Shown piece by piece: positions 5,602-8,741 of a DNA stretch of 8,741 nucleotides. A program made the translations under genes and the position numbers. The stretch spans positions 1-8,741 of the forward strand of contig JAPPMR010000970.1 in NCBI GenBank assembly GCA_028818995.1, read 5' to 3'. This DNA comes from Candidatus Poribacteria bacterium. Its GTDB lineage: Bacteria > Poribacteria > WGA-4E > WGA-3G. The notes beneath the pieces were generated by a model. The model saw nothing but the letters and a program-made list of their open reading frames with translations, had not been told where the DNA came from and searched no databases. The stretch's first letter is position 1. Each line of letters opens with the position of its first letter.

Positions 5602-7485
5602 ATGAACCTAAGTTCAGCAGAAGAAACTATACAAAGGTTAATATTCAGTTTATCTGAACTGGAACAGTTAGGTCAGACGCTAATTTCCGGACACAGTAAT
5701 TTTAATGTTTCAAGCAAGACCTATCTTAGAATTACACTTGGTACCCTTCAGGCGACTCGGGGTGCTATTTTTTGTTTCCATCCGACAGATAATTATCTGA
5801 CAATTGCTGCCTCAACTCCAGAAGTAGAAATCCCTCCAATAGAAATTGAACCTGACGAAGTAGCAAGTCTACTTGAATGCACGCTCATTGAATTAGACAC
5901 ACCACCAAAAGACCTCCAAAATTTCATCAACAGAAATTCTGAACGACTTGATGGATCTGCAGCGCATCGTCTCTGGGTTCCTTTAAAAATCCACGAAGAA
6001 TTTCTCGGTATTTTGAGTTTAGGCAAATTTTTAGGTCGCACAGCATTAGAAGACTGGGAACAAGAGCTTTTGACCATTCTTGCTCACCAAATATCAATTG
6101 CAATTGCATATTCTCGGATTGTAGAAGGCATTCAAAGTGAAAAGTTTCGGTTGTTTATGTTGGCAGAAAGCGCACCTCAAATTTGCCAACTGTTACAACC
6201 TGAAGACGCAGCTGAACAAGTAGTTCATCAAGCAGTGGCACTCCTTGACGCAAATGTAGGTGGACTGATGTTAATTCGCCCTGAGCAGCAAGATCTTGAG
6301 TTGCGGTACGCTTTCCCCGAAACTTTAATTTCAGAAAACGGTGACCAAAACGAAAAGAATCCAATCTCTATCTCATTAAAAGATGTAGAAACAGACACAA
6401 CAGAAGCAAATGAAAAAACTGAATTTGATATGTTAGCGGGTGTTGTAAAAGAGGGGATGACAGACCGATGCTCTTTTAAAATAGACACTTTCTTCGGTGG
6501 AAAGAACTTAATGGCAGGTCCTATACAGGGACGTGATGGTGATATTTTAGGCGTGTTGGTTGTGGGAGACAAAGAGGAACGGGGTGGAAGGATTGCTGAA
6601 TTCACAGATGAAGATGAGATTCTCCTTGATTCTTTCGCTAAACAAGCAGGTGTAGCAATCGAAAACGCTCACTTACACCAAGAAGCACTTGAGGCACGCG
6701 AATTACAGGCAGAAATGGAAGAAGCACGGAAAATCCAAGAAAATCTCATCCCTGATACACTTCCAGACATACCGGGCTATGAGGTTGCTGGACATTATGA
6801 ACCGCGCGGCCCCGTTGGTGGCGATTATTACGACTGTATAGAACTATCAACGGGGGGTTGGGGGCTTGCTATCGCTGATGTTTCTGGTAAAGGAATGCAA
6901 GCCGCGCTATTGATGGCAACACTTCGCGCAGGACTTCTCTCTGAGTTAACAAGTTCAAAAGTTCGTGAAGAAAGCGACTCCATAGATATGAAAAATGAAC
7001 TCGTTGAGATGGCAATGACTCTCAATTCACTCCTCTACGTTAGTGGAACTGAGGAAAAATATGCTACGTTCTTTTATAGCCATCTTAATCCAGAAACCGA
7101 CACACTAACAACGCTAAATGGTGGACACAATCCACCGCTGATTGTGAAAAATGATGGTAACATCATTTGGATGGGACAAGATGTCGGTGGATTGCCGTTG
7201 GGAATGTTCCCGAATGATATGGTGCCTCTGATCGCTAAATATGAAGCGGAACAGATAAAACTTGAAAGTGGTGATCTTATTATCTTTTATACTGACGGTG
7301 TTACCGAAACAGTCAACACTGAAGATGAATTTTATGATGAAGATCGTCTTGAAGAGGTGGCTAAAACATCCACCGATAGTGACGCCTCACATATATGTAA
7401 CTTAATCTATCGGACAGTAATGGACTTTCAGGGAGATGCCGATCAATTTGATGATTTAACCTTACTTGTCCTCCGAAAAAAATAG
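5602..7485 (+). CDS. GAF-GAF-PP2C (SpoIIE/RsbU-type) serine phosphatase
   Basis: A 627-residue soluble protein with no membrane segment. The architecture is a short N-terminal helix (1-30), GAF 1 (about 38-172), GAF 2 (about 201-356), a helical linker (357-382, EALEARELQAEMEEARKIQ) and a SpoIIE/PP2C-SIGMA domain (383-627). Catalytic motifs are present: VGGDYYD (405-411), ADVSGKG (425-431), NGGHNPP (506-512), FYTDGVTE (562-569) and DQFDDLTLL (614-622). These Asp residues bind the metal pair. By family role it should dephosphorylate the phospho-Ser of the STAS protein upstream when its GAF domains receive a signal. GAF 2 holds a hydrophilic, Asp/Glu/Thr-rich insert at about 245-275. The ligand is unknown; cysteines at 58, 93, 195 and 290 are scattered and show no cluster motif. 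AAGGA at 5587-5591 lies ten bases before the ATG. The 125-base gap from the STAS gene contains only a weak 5-bp hairpin (CCGTT 5527-5531 with AACGG 5541-5545). Confidence 0.92.
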   Translation: MNLSSAEETIQRLIFSLSELEQLGQTLISGHSNFNVSSKTYLRITLGTLQATRGAIFCFHPTDNYLTIAASTPEVEIPPIEIEPDEVASLLECTLIELDTPPKDLQNFINRNSERLDGSAAHRLWVPLKIHEEFLGILSLGKFLGRTALEDWEQELLTILAHQISIAIAYSRIVEGIQSEKFRLFMLAESAPQICQLLQPEDAAEQVVHQAVALLDANVGGLMLIRPEQQDLELRYAFPETLISENGDQNEKNPISISLKDVETDTTEANEKTEFDMLAGVVKEGMTDRCSFKIDTFFGGKNLMAGPIQGRDGDILGVLVVGDKEERGGRIAEFTDEDEILLDSFAKQAGVAIENAHLHQEALEARELQAEMEEARKIQENLIPDTLPDIPGYEVAGHYEPRGPVGGDYYDCIELSTGGWGLAIADVSGKGMQAALLMATLRAGLLSELTSSKVREESDSIDMKNELVEMAMTLNSLLYVSGTEEKYATFFYSHLNPETDTLTTLNGGHNPPLIVKNDGNIIWMGQDVGGLPLGMFPNDMVPLIAKYEAEQIKLESGDLIIFYTDGVTETVNTEDEFYDEDRLEEVAKTSTDSDASHICNLIYRTVMDFQGDADQFDDLTLLVLRKK

Positions 7486-7496
7486 GAAGCAAAACA

Positions 7497-8459
7497 ATGC
7501 AACAGATATCAGAAGGACGCCGATTTTTAAATCCCACAATACTTGCACAAATTGTTAATCTTGAACTTATTGCCAAATTTGTTGTTGAAGGATTCATCTC
7601 TGGATTACACAAAAGCCCATATCACGGATTCAGTGTTGAATTTTCGCAATACAGGCAATATATGCCGGGTGACGACACAAAACACATCGACTGGAAGGTT
7701 TACGGCAAGACCGACCGTTATTACATCAAACAGTTTGAAGAAGAGACTAATCTTAACTGTTATATCCTGTTAGATACAAGTCAATCAATGGCGTATCCAT
7801 CTCCAGAGGATTTGCAGGAAATAGATGCAGTCTCAGAAACTGAAGCATCTGGAAATGTAGAACCTTTATCAAAGCTGCGCTATGCTTGTTTTCTTATCGC
7901 GTCCCTATCCTATTTCATGGCGAAACAGAAAGATGCTGTTGGGTTCGCCTATTTTGATGAAAAAGTACATCAGTACTTGCCTGCGCGCAGCAGTGCCTCG
8001 CACATGCATTCTATCTTATTAACATTGGAGAATCTTCAATCAGCAAAGGAAACCCGAATTGGCGAACCGTTACACGAAATTGCAGAGCGGTTGACAAAAC
8101 GTGGATTAGTTATTGTTATTTCAGACCTTTACGATGAAAATCCGGACGAGGTAATTGAAGGGCTTGAACACTTGCGTTATGATGGACATGAAGTTATCGT
8201 TTTTCATCTTCTATCAGAACAGGAAGTAGAATTTGAATTTGAAAGACTCATCCGTTTCGTTGATGCGGAAAATGACCAAGAAATTATCACGACACCACAG
8301 GTGATTCGGGAAAGTTATCTGAGCAATTTTAACGAATTTATTGACCATTACCGAACAACTTTGAACCAATCGGATATTGATTACAACCTGATTAATACAT
8401 CAACACCGATTGACCGATCACTTTCATCATATCTGGCAAAACGACAAGGGTTTCTATAA
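7497..8459 (+). CDS. DUF58 domain protein (vWA-like, MoxR/Bat cluster)
   Basis: A 320-residue protein of the DUF58 family, which accompanies MoxR AAA+ ATPases and Bat proteins. The DUF58 signature is clear: FSVEFSQYRQYMPGDDTKHIDW (45-66), followed by KVYGKTDRYYIKQFEEE. A vWA-type metal site is complete at its first motif, DTSQS (93-97, the DxSxS of a MIDAS), and LVIVISDLYDE (204-214) supplies the later strand with Asp210. There is no membrane helix, so it is cytoplasmic, probably working at the membrane with Bat proteins. AGGA at 7484-7487 overlaps the phosphatase stop codon, and the ATG lies 11 bases after that stop, so the two genes are almost certainly co-transcribed and probably translationally coupled. 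The usual upstream partner, a MoxR ATPase, is absent from this window; its place is taken by the phosphatase. Confidence 0.92.
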   Translation: MQQISEGRRFLNPTILAQIVNLELIAKFVVEGFISGLHKSPYHGFSVEFSQYRQYMPGDDTKHIDWKVYGKTDRYYIKQFEEETNLNCYILLDTSQSMAYPSPEDLQEIDAVSETEASGNVEPLSKLRYACFLIASLSYFMAKQKDAVGFAYFDEKVHQYLPARSSASHMHSILLTLENLQSAKETRIGEPLHEIAERLTKRGLVIVISDLYDENPDEVIEGLEHLRYDGHEVIVFHLLSEQEVEFEFERLIRFVDAENDQEIITTPQVIRESYLSNFNEFIDHYRTTLNQSDIDYNLINTSTPIDRSLSSYLAKRQGFL

Positions 8460-8476
8460 AGCTGTAGAGACACTCA

Positions 8477-8490
8477 CGTGCTAAGGCACG
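8477..8490 (+). promoter_or_regulatory. Small hairpin abutting the ribosome binding site
   Basis: CGTGC (8477-8481) and GCACG (8486-8490) form a perfect GC-rich 5-bp stem with the loop TAAG. The Shine-Dalgarno AAGGAG begins at 8491, the very next base, so the hairpin could affect ribosome access to the BatA-like gene or mark an mRNA processing site. It has no downstream T-run, so it is not a terminator. It may also be chance. Confidence 0.45.
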
Positions 8491-8505
8491 AAGGAGACAA
8501 ACAGG

Positions 8506-8741
8506 ATGGGTTTTTTAGCTGGGGCGTTTGCGATTGCGGGTACTATAGGCGCATCTATCCCTCTTATTATCCACTTACTGAACCGGGAACGTGCCCGTAG
8601 GCTTATTTTCAGCACTGTTCGCTTCATTCAGATGTCGCACCAAACCAATGTGCAACGTCATAAGTTGAAACGGCTACTCCTGCTGCTAATGCGAATCTTG
8701 ATGTTAATACTCCTTGGATTTTCCTTCGCGCGCCCTTTTAT
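8506..8741 (+). CDS. BatA-like membrane protein, 3' end outside window
   Basis: The visible 78 residues match the N-terminal domain of BatA/aerotolerance-type proteins. A first transmembrane helix (about 4-23) ends in IPLIIHLLNRERARR, then IFSTVRFIQM, then a basic stretch (RHKLKR, 51-56) and a second helix (57-74) ending in FSFARPF. The PxLIHLLNR and FARP signatures are diagnostic of the domain. Full proteins usually continue into a vWA or other periplasmic/cytoplasmic region, which cannot be seen here. AAGGAG at 8491-8496 lies nine bases before the ATG. It follows the DUF58 gene by 46 bases on the same strand, so the two are probably one operon and encode parts of the same membrane-associated complex. 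Confidence 0.88.
   Translation, partial: MGFLAGAFAIAGTIGASIPLIIHLLNRERARRLIFSTVRFIQMSHQTNVQRHKLKRLLLLLMRILMLILLGFSFARPF

Noticed and set aside
5793..6605. Several antisense open frames opposite the phosphatase
   Set aside because: The overlapping, mutually competing frames are low-complexity Ser/Arg/Leu-rich translations, explained as shadows of the GAF-PP2C gene.

Overview
The window carries ten protein genes, all on the + strand, and reads as a bacterial chromosome segment. The DNA is AT-leaning by eye, and the genes have ordinary Shine-Dalgarno sites and sigma-70-like promoters. The mix of a DUF362 protein, a phytanoyl-CoA dioxygenase (PhyH) family protein, an EG[KR][AV]-repeat membrane protein, an RsbU-type phosphatase and a DUF58/BatA cluster recalls deep-branching uncultured lineages such as Candidatus Poribacteria. 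That assignment is an impression from gene content, not a demonstrated placement. No RNA gene, CRISPR array, insertion sequence or phage gene was seen.

Left part (1-2374): the 3' part of a DUF362 gene cut by the window edge, a small two-helix membrane protein with a 12-bp repeat, and a complete PhyH-type iron/2-oxoglutarate oxygenase. These look like separate accessory genes.

Middle part (2375-4394): a strong promoter (TTGAAT, 17 bp, TATAAT with an extended -10) drives a SufR-like winged-helix regulator that keeps three cysteines at Fe-S-ligand spacing. It is followed by a soluble NapG/MauM-like polyferredoxin with sixteen cysteines in four clusters. Four bases later comes a single-pass membrane protein resembling the small DUF4381-like partners found in MoxR/DUF58/Bat operons.

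Right part (4395-8741): a 264-base AT-rich spacer with three inverted repeats and a candidate promoter precedes an RsbW-like kinase, an RsbV-like STAS antagonist and an RsbU-like GAF-GAF-PP2C phosphatase. These are the three parts of a partner-switching relay. Eleven bases after the phosphatase begins a DUF58 (vWA-like) protein, followed by the start of a BatA-like membrane protein cut by the right edge.

Working model (inference): the SufR-like regulator and polyferredoxin report redox or Fe-S status. The phosphatase/STAS/kinase relay integrates a GAF-sensed signal, and its output may act on the DUF58/BatA machinery it is embedded in. No sigma factor is visible for the kinase to control. This redox regulator plus partner switch plus Bat arrangement is the most interesting aspect of the window.
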